Origin: Sphingomonas citricola
GTDB lineage: Bacteria; Pseudomonadota; Alphaproteobacteria; Sphingomonadales; Sphingomonadaceae
Reading direction: 5' to 3'
NCBI RefSeq assembly: GCF_019429535.1
Contig: NZ_JAHXZM010000002.1
Span: 62,001 to 126,000, forward strand
Length of the DNA: 64,000 nt
The notes beneath the pieces were generated by a model. It did not search any database. It was not told the DNA's origin and worked only from the letters and a program-made list of their open reading frames with translations. Below are positions 26,162 to 35,427 of the stretch, one piece after another; within the stretch, counting starts at the first letter, position 1; every line of letters begins with the position of its first letter. The translations under genes were made by a program, and so were the position numbers.

Positions 26162-26524
26162 ATGTGCCACGTTCTGGTCATCGAAGACGAACCGCTCATC
26201 GCCGAGATCATCTGCGATTTCCTCACCTGCGAGGGGGCCCGGTCGTTCGATGTCGCGGCGAGCGAGGCGCAGGCGATCTGCATGGCCGACGCGCATCCGC
26301 CGACGGTCATCACCTCCGACGTCCGCATCAAGGGCGGGCGCGGGCCGCATGCGGTCGAGGCGATCAGGGCAGCGCACGGCGCGCTCCCGACGATCTTCAT
26401 CACCGCGCTCGCGGACGAATGCGAGCCGTGCGATCACGCCGTCGCGATCCTGACCAAGCCATTTTCCTACGACGACCTCGCCACCGCCTTCTCGCTCGCG
26501 AAGGAAGCATCCCCCAATCCCTGA
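26162..26524 (+). CDS. Single-domain response regulator (CheY-like)
   Basis: A 120-residue receiver with no output domain. It has an acidic pocket (VIEDEPLIAE), a phospho-acceptor Asp (VITSDVRIKGG), a Thr switch (FITAL), and Lys (ILTKPFSY). It also has an unusual Cys cluster (CEPC). It acts by protein interaction or phosphate relay; a kinase partner is not adjacent. ATG 26162 has AAGGG 8 bases upstream; ATG 26153 and ATG 26105 are in-frame alternatives. An FNR/FixK-like box overlaps the start region, which hints at oxygen-linked control. Confidence 0.87.
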   Translation: MCHVLVIEDEPLIAEIICDFLTCEGARSFDVAASEAQAICMADAHPPTVITSDVRIKGGRGPHAVEAIRAAHGALPTIFITALADECEPCDHAVAILTKPFSYDDLATAFSLAKEASPNP

Positions 26525-26866
26525 CGCCCGCGCCGCACGGGGCCGACGCCGCGGCGAGCCGCGGGGGGCAGATTGTTCGTCATCCGGCGTTCCGCCTCGG
26601 ACGACGGTCGGCGCTGTGATCACGCGCGGGACCGGTCGAGGCGGATGTCGGGGCCATGCGTGTCGACCGCGCCGGCGTCCGCCGCTGCGCCCCACCGCCG
26701 GTCGCTCACGCGTTGCCATCATGTCACGGCGTCATCGATCGCGCGTCCGCGGTCGCTCAGCCGAAGACCCCGGCAGCATGTGCCATAAACGTCACACCGG
26801 ATCGTCTTTTGGTCATATTGCGGGGCTGCAACGCGCGCGATACGCCGTGATGCAAATGTCGCCAGC
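26525..26866. other. Intergenic region before the OmpR/kinase pair
   Basis: A 342-base stretch without a supportable gene. Just after the response regulator a small stem (CCGCGG-cgag-CCGCGG, near 26550) may act as terminator. The last ~80 bases are comparatively A+T-rich (TTTTGGTCATATTG) and probably hold the promoter of the OmpR-type gene. Nothing else recognised. Confidence 0.4.
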
Positions 26867-27652
26867 ATGTTCCAGACCCACATCGGTGTCGACGATCTGA
26901 TGGATCGCGGCGCGCGCCTCCTCATCGTCGATGACGATCCCGACATCCGCGAGCTGACGCGGCAATTCCTCCACGCGCACGGCTACGACGTCGACGCGGT
27001 CGAGGACGGCGTCGCGATGCGAAAGGCGCTCGAGCAGGAAAGCTACGCGCTGATCGTCCTCGACGTGATGATGCCGGGCGAGGACGGTCTGTCGATCCTG
27101 CGCTCGCTCGACCGCGCGACCGCGCCCGCGATCATCGTCATGTCGGTGATCGGCGAAGAGGTCGACCGGATCGTCGGACTGGAGATGGGCGCCGACGATT
27201 ATATCGCGAAACCCGCCTCGCCGCGCGAACTGCTCGCGCGCATCCGCTCGGTGCTGCGCCGGCAGGGCGAACGGCCGGCGACGTCCGCCGCCGCCCCCGG
27301 TCGCCATTTCCAGCGCTTCGCGGGCTGGCGGCTCGACGCGATCGCGCGGCAGCTGTTCGATCCCGACGACGTCGTCATCAACCTGTCCGACGGCGAATTC
27401 CGGTTGCTGATGACCTTTGTCGATCATCCGCGCCGCGTGCTGACGCGCGATTTTCTGCTCGACCATTCGCGCGGGGCCAATGCCGAGCATTTCGACCGCG
27501 CGATCGACGTGCAGGTCAGCCGGCTGCGCCGCAAGCTGATGCGCGACGGCGGCAGCAGTGGCGGCGGCAGCGCCGGGGGGCGGGGCGACGAACTGATCCG
27601 CACCGTCCGCAACGAAGGCTATATGTTCGCGGCCGATGTCGAGCGCCGCTGA
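26867..27652 (+). CDS. OmpR-family response regulator
   Basis: A 261-residue two-domain regulator. The receiver begins RLLIVDDDPDIRELT, with phospho-acceptor Asp in LIVLDVMMPGEDG, and Lys in YIAKPASP. The winged helix has LSDGEFRLLMTFVD, DRAIDVQVSRLRRKL and RTVRNEGYMF. A Gly/Ser-rich insert (GGSSGGGSAGG) lies in the wing region. It overlaps the downstream histidine-kinase gene by 17 bases, so the two form a two-component pair. ATG 26900 is an alternative start. The regulated genes are unknown. It strongly resembles the kinase-less regulator at 5100. Confidence 0.93.
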   Translation: MFQTHIGVDDLMDRGARLLIVDDDPDIRELTRQFLHAHGYDVDAVEDGVAMRKALEQESYALIVLDVMMPGEDGLSILRSLDRATAPAIIVMSVIGEEVDRIVGLEMGADDYIAKPASPRELLARIRSVLRRQGERPATSAAAPGRHFQRFAGWRLDAIARQLFDPDDVVINLSDGEFRLLMTFVDHPRRVLTRDFLLDHSRGANAEHFDRAIDVQVSRLRRKLMRDGGSSGGGSAGGRGDELIRTVRNEGYMFAADVERR

Positions 27653-28928
27653 GCGCCGCGTCGGCGGCCGCACGATCGCGTGGCCGATCTTCGCACTGGT
27701 GATCGCGTCGGTCGTGGTCGTCGCCGCGACGATCTTCGCCGTGACCTTCAGCGGCCCGCCGCCGCGGCGCACGGGGCAGTCGCTCGCGACGGTGACGCAG
27801 GCGCTGCGCACCGGTGAAGCGCCGCGTGCCGCCGGGCGCAATCTCGACGTGTCGATGCGCGACGCCGCCCCGGGGCCGTTCCGCAGCCTGCGCGTCGACC
27901 CCGCCGCGCGGCGGGCGCTGGCGACCAGCCTTGGCGTGCGCGCGGACGACATCGTCGCTTATACGCGGCGGCCCTCGCCGCAGGAGATGGGCGCGTTCGG
28001 TCCCGATTTCGTGCTCGCGCGGCGCACCCCGTCTGGCTGGCGCGTGGTCGAGACGGCGCGGCCGTGGCTCGCGCCGTGGCACATGAAGACGCTGTTCGCG
28101 ATGCTGCTCGCGGTGGTCGCGCTCGCGATTCCGGCCTGGATGATCGCGCAGGCGATCTCGCGCCCGGTACGCGCGGTCGCGCGCGCTGCGGAACGCGCAC
28201 GCGCGGGTGCCGAACTCTCGGAACTCCCGAGCGGCGGCGCGCGCGAGGTGCGCGCGCTGTCGAGCGCGGTCGCCTCGATGCACGCGCGGCTGGCGAAACA
28301 CGCCGAGGGGCGCACCACGATGCTCGCCGCGATCGCGCACGATCTCGGCACGCCCCTGTCGCGGCTCGCCTTCCGCGTCGAGCAATTGCCCGAGGCCGCG
28401 CGTGACCGCGCCGCCGCCGACATCGCCGAGATGCGCGGGCTGATCGCGGCGGCGCTCTCGTTCGCACGCGACGAGGCGGTCGGCGCGCGCGAACGTCTTG
28501 ATCTCGGCAGCCTCCTCGAAAGCCTCGCCGACGACGTCGACGTCGCCGACGCCGGCGGCGCGGTGACGGTGGCACCGGGACCGCGCGCGATCGTCCGCGG
28601 CGACAGCGTCGCGCTGCGCCGCCTGTTCGGCAATCTGGTCGAGAATGCGGTCCGCTACGGGCAGCAGGCGGCGATCGCGTGGCGGATCGATAGCGGGCTG
28701 GTCGAGGTCACGATCGACGATCACGGCCCCGGCGTCGACGTGGCGCAGGTCGAGCGGCTGTTCGAGCCGTTCGTACGCGGCGACCCGTCGCGCAACCGCG
28801 CGACCGGGGGGACGGGGCTCGGCCTCGCGATCGTACGCTCGATCGCGGCGCGCCACGACGGCGAGGCGCTGCTCGAGAACGGGCCGACCGGTGGCCGCGC
28901 GCGCGTGATCCTGCCGCTCGCGGTATGA
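27636..28928 (+). CDS. Sensor histidine kinase, partner of the OmpR regulator
   Basis: A 430-residue membrane kinase. Membrane segments are at about residues 14-37 (IFALVIASVVVVAATIF) and 152-175 (LFAMLLAVVALAIPAWMIA), bounding a ~110-residue periplasmic sensor with no recognised fold. A HAMP linker follows, then the phospho-acceptor AIAHDLGTPLSRL (H-D-L-x-T-P) and an ATPase domain (NLVENAVRYG, DHGPGV, GTGLGLAIVRS). The layout matches EnvZ-type kinases. It is coupled with the regulator by a 17-base overlap. The signal is not evident. Confidence 0.93.
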   Translation: MSSAAERRVGGRTIAWPIFALVIASVVVVAATIFAVTFSGPPPRRTGQSLATVTQALRTGEAPRAAGRNLDVSMRDAAPGPFRSLRVDPAARRALATSLGVRADDIVAYTRRPSPQEMGAFGPDFVLARRTPSGWRVVETARPWLAPWHMKTLFAMLLAVVALAIPAWMIAQAISRPVRAVARAAERARAGAELSELPSGGAREVRALSSAVASMHARLAKHAEGRTTMLAAIAHDLGTPLSRLAFRVEQLPEAARDRAAADIAEMRGLIAAALSFARDEAVGARERLDLGSLLESLADDVDVADAGGAVTVAPGPRAIVRGDSVALRRLFGNLVENAVRYGQQAAIAWRIDSGLVEVTIDDHGPGVDVAQVERLFEPFVRGDPSRNRATGGTGLGLAIVRSIAARHDGEALLENGPTGGRARVILPLAV

Positions 28929-29067
28929 ACGCCGCGGTATGAACGGATGTCGCCGTCGCAACCGTGTCGCTGTGGGTGGTCACGTCCAGTAACATTGCCG
29001 CCGCCCGACGACATACGCGCGTGAGCCGCGGTGCCCAGAAGGACATTCGACCTTCCGGGAGACCGCC

Positions 29068-29739
29068 ATGCATCACGACCCCATCACCTCCGGCGATCAC
29101 GATCACGATGACAGCCACGGCCACGGTCACGGCATGACCGACGACCTGCCGCGGTTGAACCGGCTGCTCGAGCGGCGTCGGGCGCTGCAATGGTTCGTCG
29201 GCGCGGGCACCGCCGCGCTGGTCTCGGGCTGCGGCGGAAGCGACGGCGATGCCGCGACGTCGACCGCCACCACCACGACGGCAACCCCGACACCTACGCC
29301 GACCGCGACGACGACATCATCCGCCACCGCTGCCTGTATCGCCGACCCGGCCGAAACCGCGGGCCCTTATCCCGGCGACGGCACCAACACCGCCAGTGGC
29401 TCGACCTCGAACGTGCTGACGCTCAGCGGGATCGTCCGCTCCGACATCCGCTGGCCGCACTTCCATTTCGAGGTCTTCTCCAGTCTTTCGAATGCCTTGT
29501 CGGGGCGTTACGCGGTGCTGACGTCACAGCTCGCCATGTCGGCGGCGGCCTGCACCGCGGTGTACTCGGACACCGCGATCTATCCGTCGAGCAGCACCAA
29601 TTTCGCGCGCGTCTCGCTATCGTCCGACAATGTCTCCGGCGGCAATACCGCAGCGCAGATCGCGCAACAGACGCCGACCCTCACCGGCACTGCCTCCGCG
29701 GGCTACCCAGCCAGCGCCGTTATCGGCATCGCGCGCTGA
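29068..29739 (+). pseudogene. Intradiol dioxygenase-like gene with internal in-frame deletion
   Basis: A 223-codon frame with GGGAGA ahead of ATG 29068. The N-terminus is His-rich (DHDHDDSHGHGHG), followed by a Tat-like lipoprotein signal (ERRRALQWFVGAG, LVSGCGG) and a Thr/Pro-rich linker. Then come intradiol-dioxygenase pieces CIADPAETAGPYPGDG and LSGIVRSDIR. The next residue, W129, begins WPHFHFEVF, which in the family comes about 80-100 residues later. The segment that normally holds the substrate-binding core and Tyr iron ligands is gone, with the frame preserved (junction near 29451). The H-x-H pair remains. It is probably inactive, or repurposed; the C-terminal Ser/Thr-rich part matches the family. 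Confidence 0.7.
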
Positions 29740-29778
29740 AGTGCGGCCTATTCCGTGATAGCGCCGTGAGGGTCGCGC

Positions 29779-31236
29779 TTAGGGCATCGTCCGCCAGCGG
29801 CAGATCGCGTCGCGCAATCCGGTACGCGCGATCGTCTTGCGTTGCTCGAAGGCGAGATAGCGTCGCGTGATGCCATTGAATCGCGGCCAGTAGGTCAGCC
29901 CGTTCCGGTTCGGGTCGCCGCGCCGAACAAAGTTTGACCAATAGTCCTGCAATCGCGGCGCGCCGGGCGGCGGCGTGTTGAGGATCAGGCCGATCTCGCT
30001 GCCGTGCGCTACTGGGCTGCCGGGGCGGGCGTAGTCGAACTGATATTGCCACACTGGCGCCCCCGCCACGGCTACTTGGCGTGCCACCGCGAGCGTAGGG
30101 CAGCGAAAGACCAAGTCGGTACCCAATTGCATCGCCGCATCGCCCAAGCGGGAAGCGGATACAGGCCCTCCTTCCAGCCCGTAAGCCTTGGCGACGGCGG
30201 CCGCGTTTCGGGGGAACTCGCGCATGATCACTCGCGCGAGATCACGCTCGCGATAATTGCTGAATTCCTGTGCGTTGACACCGATCAGCAGTGGCACCCG
30301 CGCGATACGGCCCGCCGCTAGCGCCTCCGCTGGCGTTTCGCGCAGGACGCGACCGTCGACGATCGCCTGCAGCCAGATGAAGCTCGGATCGTCGATGTTC
30401 GGGACCGCGACCTGCTCCTGCGCGTCGAGGATCGCGGACACCGGCAGCGCACGGAGAGCTCCCGCGGTTACGGGACTGCGCACGCCGGCGCGCGCGACGA
30501 TCGCGGCACCCAGGCGTTCGTTCTGCGCCAGCGTCCGCGGCGGGACGCCGAACCCCGGCGTTCCGCTCTGCTCGATCGCACCGGCGAACAGCCCGCGCGC
30601 GGCAGGCGAGAGCATCTGCAATCCGACGTCTTGCGCGCCGGCAGACTCGCCCGCGAGTGTCACCCGCGCCGGGTCGCCGCCGAACCGCGCGATATTGTCG
30701 CGGACCCAGCGCAGCGCCGCCTGCTGGTCCATCAGCGCGTAATTGCCCGATCGCCCGCGTTGCTCGGCGCTGAGCGCAGGGTGCGACAGGAAACCCAGCG
30801 CACCGAGCCGATACTGGATGCTGACCAGCACGATTCCGCGGTCGGTGATGCGCGATTCAACGGTGCCGCCGCCCGCGCCGCCGCGGTTACCGCCACCGTG
30901 TATCCACACCATCACCGGCAGCTGCGCTCGCGCGTCGAGCCGAGGCGAGCGGACATCAAGGAATAGGCAATCCTCGCTCGACGACCGCGCGGCGCGGCTG
31001 TTCCACGCGCCATAAATCGGCTGCGCGCAGGCGGCGTGCTCGGCGACCGCCGCCGCGGGTGTCCGCCACGCGCGTGGCGCAACCGGGGGGCGCCAGCGCA
31101 GCGCGCCGACCGGCGGGGCTGCGTAGCGAATGCCGCGGAAAACACCGCCGCCGTGCGGCAATGCCTCGCCGCGCACCGGTCCATATTGGGTTGTGACCAC
31201 CGGCGTCGTGGCGAGCGCCAGCACGAGCGCGATCAC
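29779..31236 (-). CDS. Type B carboxylesterase, secreted
   Basis: A 485-residue esterase with a short signal sequence (MIALVLALATTPVV). Family signatures are FRGIRYAAPPVG, EDCLFLDVRSP, the oxyanion motif MVWIHGGGN, the nucleophile in TLAGESAGA, and a late catalytic His in VAHGSEIG. It hydrolyses carboxylic esters; in this locus it probably removes ester decorations from a carbohydrate or plant-derived compound. Its start overlaps the end of the SGNH hydrolase gene by 4 bases, giving a two-gene esterase operon. It is convergent with the deleted dioxygenase gene, 39 bases away. Confidence 0.9.
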   Translation of the reverse strand: MIALVLALATTPVVTTQYGPVRGEALPHGGGVFRGIRYAAPPVGALRWRPPVAPRAWRTPAAAVAEHAACAQPIYGAWNSRAARSSSEDCLFLDVRSPRLDARAQLPVMVWIHGGGNRGGAGGGTVESRITDRGIVLVSIQYRLGALGFLSHPALSAEQRGRSGNYALMDQQAALRWVRDNIARFGGDPARVTLAGESAGAQDVGLQMLSPAARGLFAGAIEQSGTPGFGVPPRTLAQNERLGAAIVARAGVRSPVTAGALRALPVSAILDAQEQVAVPNIDDPSFIWLQAIVDGRVLRETPAEALAAGRIARVPLLIGVNAQEFSNYRERDLARVIMREFPRNAAAVAKAYGLEGGPVSASRLGDAAMQLGTDLVFRCPTLAVARQVAVAGAPVWQYQFDYARPGSPVAHGSEIGLILNTPPPGAPRLQDYWSNFVRRGDPNRNGLTYWPRFNGITRRYLAFEQRKTIARTGLRDAICRWRTMP

Positions 31237-32012
31237 CGCGCCAGGCCGCGCGGCACCGGTCGCGACAGCGCCGCGCGGATCGCCCGCTCGGCTACCGGCG
31301 CCATCACCGCATAGCCCGCCTCGTTGGGGTGGACACCGTCATAGGTCAGCGCGCTGCTCAACGCCTCGCCATCGTGCAACGCCCCCCAATAATCGGCGTA
31401 GGTCGCGCCGCTGCGCGCGGCATAGTCCCTCAACCATGCATTCATCGCCGCGATCTTCGGCGCAGTGCTGAGCCCGGGACGCCAGGGGAAGTTCGCGGCG
31501 GGCGGGATCGACGCGAGGATCACGCGGATGCCGTTGGCGCTCGCCAGTTCGGTCATGGTCATGATGTTGGCCTTCGTCTGGTCGAGCGTCATCGGGCCGG
31601 TGTTGCCCGCGATGTCGTTGGTGCCGCCCATGATCTGCACGGCGGCGGGTGCCAGATCGATCACGTCCTGCCGAAAGCGCAAGAGCATCTGCGGCGTGGT
31701 CTGGCCGCCGATGCCGCGATCGATCCGCCCTTCGACGAAGAAGCAGGGTGCCTTGTCGATCCAGCCCTGCGTGATCGAATCGCCGATAAAGACGATGCGC
31801 GGCGCGCGCGTGGGGCGGAGCGCGGCATTCGCGGCCTGATACCGCGTCAGCCATGCCCAGTCGCGGTGCAGCCGCTCCTCCGCCTCGCGCTCGCCGCGGG
31901 CCTGCGGGGTTTCCGCGGCCGGCACGGCGCGCGGGGGCGCGGGCGGGGGCGGCGTCTGCGCGGCGGGGACTGCCGCGATCGAGGCGAGCAGCAGGGTTGC
32001 GAACAACGACAT
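31233..32012 (-). CDS. SGNH/GDSL hydrolase, secreted
   Basis: A 259-residue esterase with a signal peptide (MSLFATLLLASIAAVPAAQ) and Pro/Ala-rich linker. Block I is FIGDSITQGW (Ser nucleophile), with block II Gly at RGIGGQTT, block III in MGGTNDIAGN and block V in DGVHPNEAGY (Asp/His). Members of this type act as acetylesterases on glycans. ATG 32012 is preferred over ATG 32072 because GGGAGG precedes it and a signal peptide follows at once. It leads the esterase operon, divergent from the sugar-type TonB receptor at 32236, implying shared regulation. Confidence 0.9.
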   Translation of the reverse strand: MSLFATLLLASIAAVPAAQTPPPPAPPRAVPAAETPQARGEREAEERLHRDWAWLTRYQAANAALRPTRAPRIVFIGDSITQGWIDKAPCFFVEGRIDRGIGGQTTPQMLLRFRQDVIDLAPAAVQIMGGTNDIAGNTGPMTLDQTKANIMTMTELASANGIRVILASIPPAANFPWRPGLSTAPKIAAMNAWLRDYAARSGATYADYWGALHDGEALSSALTYDGVHPNEAGYAVMAPVAERAIRAALSRPVPRGLAR

Positions 32013-32167
32013 GGCGATCCTCCCGATGGGCTTGTTGATCGCCCGTCGCCACATAGGACGCGAATGGTGCAATTTGAAAGCTCAATTAGAGGCGGCCTGC
32101 ATTGAGCGCCTGCAGTCGAGTGACGGTGGTGCGGGTAAGCCTCGCAACAAACCAGTTGACAGCCAAT

Positions 32168-32194
32168 CCGCCTAATAGATAAATCAATTCGTCT
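32168..32194. promoter_or_regulatory. Candidate operator shared with the ROK regulator promoter
   Basis: ATAAATCAA-TT-CGTCT (32179-32194) stands in a locally A+T-rich stretch 40 bases upstream of the TonB receptor. The same motif (ATAAATCAA-A-CGTCT) occurs in reverse orientation at 36969-36983 before the ROK regulator gene. CCGCC precedes both copies at similar distance. Further TCTAATT half-sites lie nearby (32091 on the other strand and 32192). Best guess: binding site of the ROK regulator. Confidence 0.55.
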
Positions 32195-32235
32195 AATTAA
32201 AAACGAACAATCGTACAGGGGAGGACTGACTGGTG

Positions 32236-35200
32236 ATGATCACTGCCTCGCGTCGTGCCATGCTCACGGCCGTATCGCCGCTCGCGCTCGTGATGATGAG
32301 CGGCGCCGCGCACGCGCAAGCCGCCGGAAACGCCGGGCCGGAGGCGACCACCACCTCGGCCGATCCCGTCGCGGCACCGACCCAGGCCGACAATGCGGGC
32401 GACGACATTGTCGTGACCGGCATCCGCGCGTCGCAGGCGCGCGCGATCGAGGTGAAGCGTAACGCCGACAGCGTCGTCGAGGCGATCAGCGCGCAGGACA
32501 TCGGCAAGCTGCCCGACGTCACCATCTCTGATTCGCTCCAGCGCATCCCCGGCGTCCAGATTCGCCGCGAGGCGGGCGAGGGCGGCGCGATCAACATTCG
32601 CGGCCTGCCGCAGGTGACGACGCTGTTGAACGGCGAGCAGTTCCTGGGCGCCAATTCGGTCACCACGGTGCAGCCGAATTTTACCGACATTCCGTCGCAG
32701 CTCTTCTCGGGTGCGACCGTGTTCAAGTCGCCGACCGCGTCGCTGCAACAGGCCGGGCTGTCGGGCACCGTCGACCTGCTGACCCGCCGCCCGTTCGACC
32801 TGAAGAGCGGATTGACCGTCGCTGCCGCGGCCGAGGGTCAGTACGGCGACAAGACGAAGAAGTGGAATCCGTCGGCCAACGGGCTCGTCTCGTACAATTC
32901 GGGTCGCTTCGGGATCCTCGCGTCGGCTTCCTACGCCAACCTCGATCTGTCGAACAGCTTCCGTGGCATCCAAGACTTTGGCATCGGGCTGCGCAGCGAG
33001 GCGGGCAGCGCGACCAATCCGGGCGATTTCGCGGTCGGCAACAACGGCGTCAGCCGCGGGCAACCGGTGCGCAACGCGGCGGGCGTCATCACCGGCTATG
33101 ACGTCAACGGCGACGGCGATGCGAACGACATCTTCCTCGCGCCGCAGGCGCATACCGCGTGGAACCGCATCACCAGCCGCGACCGGTTCGGCGCCAATGC
33201 ATCGATGCAGTTCGAGATCAACGACGCGCTGCGCCTGACCGCCGACGGTTTCTACACCCGCCAGACGCAATATGACCGCACCGCCGGGTTCCAGCTGCAA
33301 TCGGTCGACTGGCAGTCGTCGCCGTATCTGCCGACCTCGACGCGCGACACCGGCGCGATCGTGAACGGCTATCACCTGAACACCATTCAGACCTACGCCT
33401 ACGATCTGCCGAACTTCGACAGCTATTCGGAGACGTTCCGCACCAAGAGCGAGTCGCAGAACTACAACCTGCAACTCGATTGGAAGCCAAGCGACACGTT
33501 CAAGGCGACCGTGCGCGGCATCTACGGCAAGGCCTCGCGCGAGCGCGACCAGTCGTACACGCAGTTCAGCCTGACCAACGGCGCGCAATGGGCCTATAAC
33601 GGCGTCGGCAATTATCCCGCCTCGCTCGGCGGCGACGTGCGCTTCAACCCGACCGGCTACGCGATCTACAGCCAGAAGGCGACGGTCGATTATTCGAGCG
33701 GCGCGCCGGTGTTCGGTTTCTCGCCCGCGTTCCTGGCGCAGGCGAGCGACGCGTCGCGGTACGGGCTGAAGACGATCTCGTCGGAGGGCAACCAGTATCA
33801 GAAGGGTGACCTCTGGGCGCTGCGCGGCGATGCCGAATGGTCGCCCAACGACCAGCTGAACATCAAGTTCGGTGGCCGCTACGGCGAACGCAGCGTCGAC
33901 CAGTTCACGTTCGAGCGCGTGTCGCCCTTCTATGCCGGCAACCGCGACAATGCGGCGAACCCGGCAGCGGGCTGCCTCGTCAAATGGAAGGCGTTCGACG
34001 TCAATCTGAACGACCCCAAATGCTCGGTGCTCGACGCGCAGGGCAACGCCTACACCGCGGGCTATACGCGTCAGGCGAACGACCCCGTCTTCGCCGGACT
34101 GGTGAAGCAATTCTCCACCCCCGCGGCGGGCGTGCCCAAGCTGTTCGTCCTCGATCCCAAGGCGATGGACAACAGCGAGGCGTGGCAGAACAAATTCTAC
34201 CCCGGCAGCATCAACAACGTGAACCCGGCGGACTCGTTCAGCATCAACCTGCAGCAGATTTCCGGCTACGCGCAGGTATCGGGCGAGGGTGAATTGCTCG
34301 GTATGCCATATCGCGCCAACGGCGGGTTGCAGGTCGTCAACACGCGCTTCCAGGTGCGCCAGAACCTCGTCGGCGCGCCCCAGCCCTATGGTTTGTCGGG
34401 GCTCGATACCGGCGATGTCGTGACCAAGCGCGATTTCACCGACTTCCTGCCGTCGTTCAACGTCGCCTTCGACGTGACGAGCAAGCTGCGCGCGCGCGCC
34501 TCGTTCTCGAAAACGATGACGTTGCTCGACTTCCTGCAATGGGGCGGCGGTCTGAACGTCAATTACGCGATCAACACGACGATCCAGCCCAACCGGTTCG
34601 AGGCGAGCAGCGCCAATTCGCGCGGCAACCCCAACCTCGATCCGTGGCGCGCGACCAACGTCGAGGCGAGCTTCGAATATTACACCGGCCGCTCGAGCCT
34701 CGTCGCGGTGGGCGCGTTCCACATCGCGGTCGACAAGTTCATCACCAACGCGACCGTCATCCGCAACGACATCCCCGACAATGACGGCGTGATCCGGCGC
34801 GCGGTGCCGACCACCACCGTCGTGCAGGGCGAGGGCGGCACGCTGAAGGGCCTGGAGGCATCGGCGCGCCAGTCGCTGCGCGATTACGGTGTCAACGGCT
34901 TCTTCGGCGGGTTCGGCATCGATGCGAACTACACGCTGTCGCTGGGCGAGACCGGGCGCGTCGATCTGGCGGGGAACAAGGAACCGTTCCAGGACAATTC
35001 GAAGCACCAGGTGAACGCCGCGCTCTGGTACGAGCAATACGGCCTGCAGGCGCGCGTCGCGTACAATTACCGCTCGAAGCGGCTGGCCGCCTCCGATTAC
35101 GGCGGCATCACCGGCCTCGCGCAATATCAGCAGCCGACCAACTATCTCGACGCGTCGATCAGCTACGACATCCTGCCGTATCTGACGCTGTACGGGCAGG

Positions 35201-35313
35201 CATCGAACCTGACCGCGGAGACCGAGCGTTATTACCTGACGTTCAAGGACGAGGTGTTCAACGAGAACATCTACGAGCGTCGCTTCATCGCGGGCGTACG
35301 CGCGCGCTTCTAG
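32236..35313 (+). CDS. TonB-dependent receptor, large carbohydrate type
   Basis: A 1025-residue receptor of the Xanthomonas/Caulobacter type linked to carbohydrate uptake. It has a signal peptide (MITASRRAMLTAVSPLAL ending AHAQ) and TonB box DDIVVTGIRASQ. The subgroup signature is KRNADSVVEAISAQDIGKLPD, then SLQRIPGVQIRRE and GGAINIRGLP. The barrel ends in FIAGVRARF with terminal Phe. GGGGAGGA precedes; GTG 32233 is an alternative. It is followed by a strong terminator and then a tryptophan halogenase, and is divergent from two esterases. It probably imports oligosaccharides degraded by the nearby GH2 enzyme. Confidence 0.94.
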   Translation: MITASRRAMLTAVSPLALVMMSGAAHAQAAGNAGPEATTTSADPVAAPTQADNAGDDIVVTGIRASQARAIEVKRNADSVVEAISAQDIGKLPDVTISDSLQRIPGVQIRREAGEGGAINIRGLPQVTTLLNGEQFLGANSVTTVQPNFTDIPSQLFSGATVFKSPTASLQQAGLSGTVDLLTRRPFDLKSGLTVAAAAEGQYGDKTKKWNPSANGLVSYNSGRFGILASASYANLDLSNSFRGIQDFGIGLRSEAGSATNPGDFAVGNNGVSRGQPVRNAAGVITGYDVNGDGDANDIFLAPQAHTAWNRITSRDRFGANASMQFEINDALRLTADGFYTRQTQYDRTAGFQLQSVDWQSSPYLPTSTRDTGAIVNGYHLNTIQTYAYDLPNFDSYSETFRTKSESQNYNLQLDWKPSDTFKATVRGIYGKASRERDQSYTQFSLTNGAQWAYNGVGNYPASLGGDVRFNPTGYAIYSQKATVDYSSGAPVFGFSPAFLAQASDASRYGLKTISSEGNQYQKGDLWALRGDAEWSPNDQLNIKFGGRYGERSVDQFTFERVSPFYAGNRDNAANPAAGCLVKWKAFDVNLNDPKCSVLDAQGNAYTAGYTRQANDPVFAGLVKQFSTPAAGVPKLFVLDPKAMDNSEAWQNKFYPGSINNVNPADSFSINLQQISGYAQVSGEGELLGMPYRANGGLQVVNTRFQVRQNLVGAPQPYGLSGLDTGDVVTKRDFTDFLPSFNVAFDVTSKLRARASFSKTMTLLDFLQWGGGLNVNYAINTTIQPNRFEASSANSRGNPNLDPWRATNVEASFEYYTGRSSLVAVGAFHIAVDKFITNATVIRNDIPDNDGVIRRAVPTTTVVQGEGGTLKGLEASARQSLRDYGVNGFFGGFGIDANYTLSLGETGRVDLAGNKEPFQDNSKHQVNAALWYEQYGLQARVAYNYRSKRLAASDYGGITGLAQYQQPTNYLDASISYDILPYLTLYGQASNLTAETERYYLTFKDEVFNENIYERRFIAGVRARF

Positions 35314-35341
35314 TAACCCGATACCCTGTTCCCCCCTGCCT

Positions 35342-35378
35342 GCCGCCGTGCCCGGTTCGACCGGCACGGCGGCCCTTT
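35342..35378 (+). terminator. Intrinsic terminator after the TonB receptor
   Basis: GCCGCCGTGCC (35342-35352) pairs with GGCACGGCGGC (35363-35373), an 11-base stem extended inward by GGT/ACC, and is followed by CCTTT. Located 28 bases after the receptor stop. Confidence 0.75.
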
Positions 35379-35427
35379 ACCGCGGGCCCGCCGCTACGCG
35401 AGGAAGGGGATGTGAGGAGAGGATGTG

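Noticed and set aside
28919..28943. Direct repeat GCGGTATGAACG around the kinase stop codon
   Set aside because: Only two copies of a short sequence, no mobile-element features; likely chance duplication.
32197..35367. 1056-codon open frame antisense to the TonB receptor
   Set aside because: Shadow of the receptor gene in high-G+C DNA: Arg/Ala/Val-biased, no domains, no ribosome-binding site, and the plus-strand protein is a clear TonB receptor.
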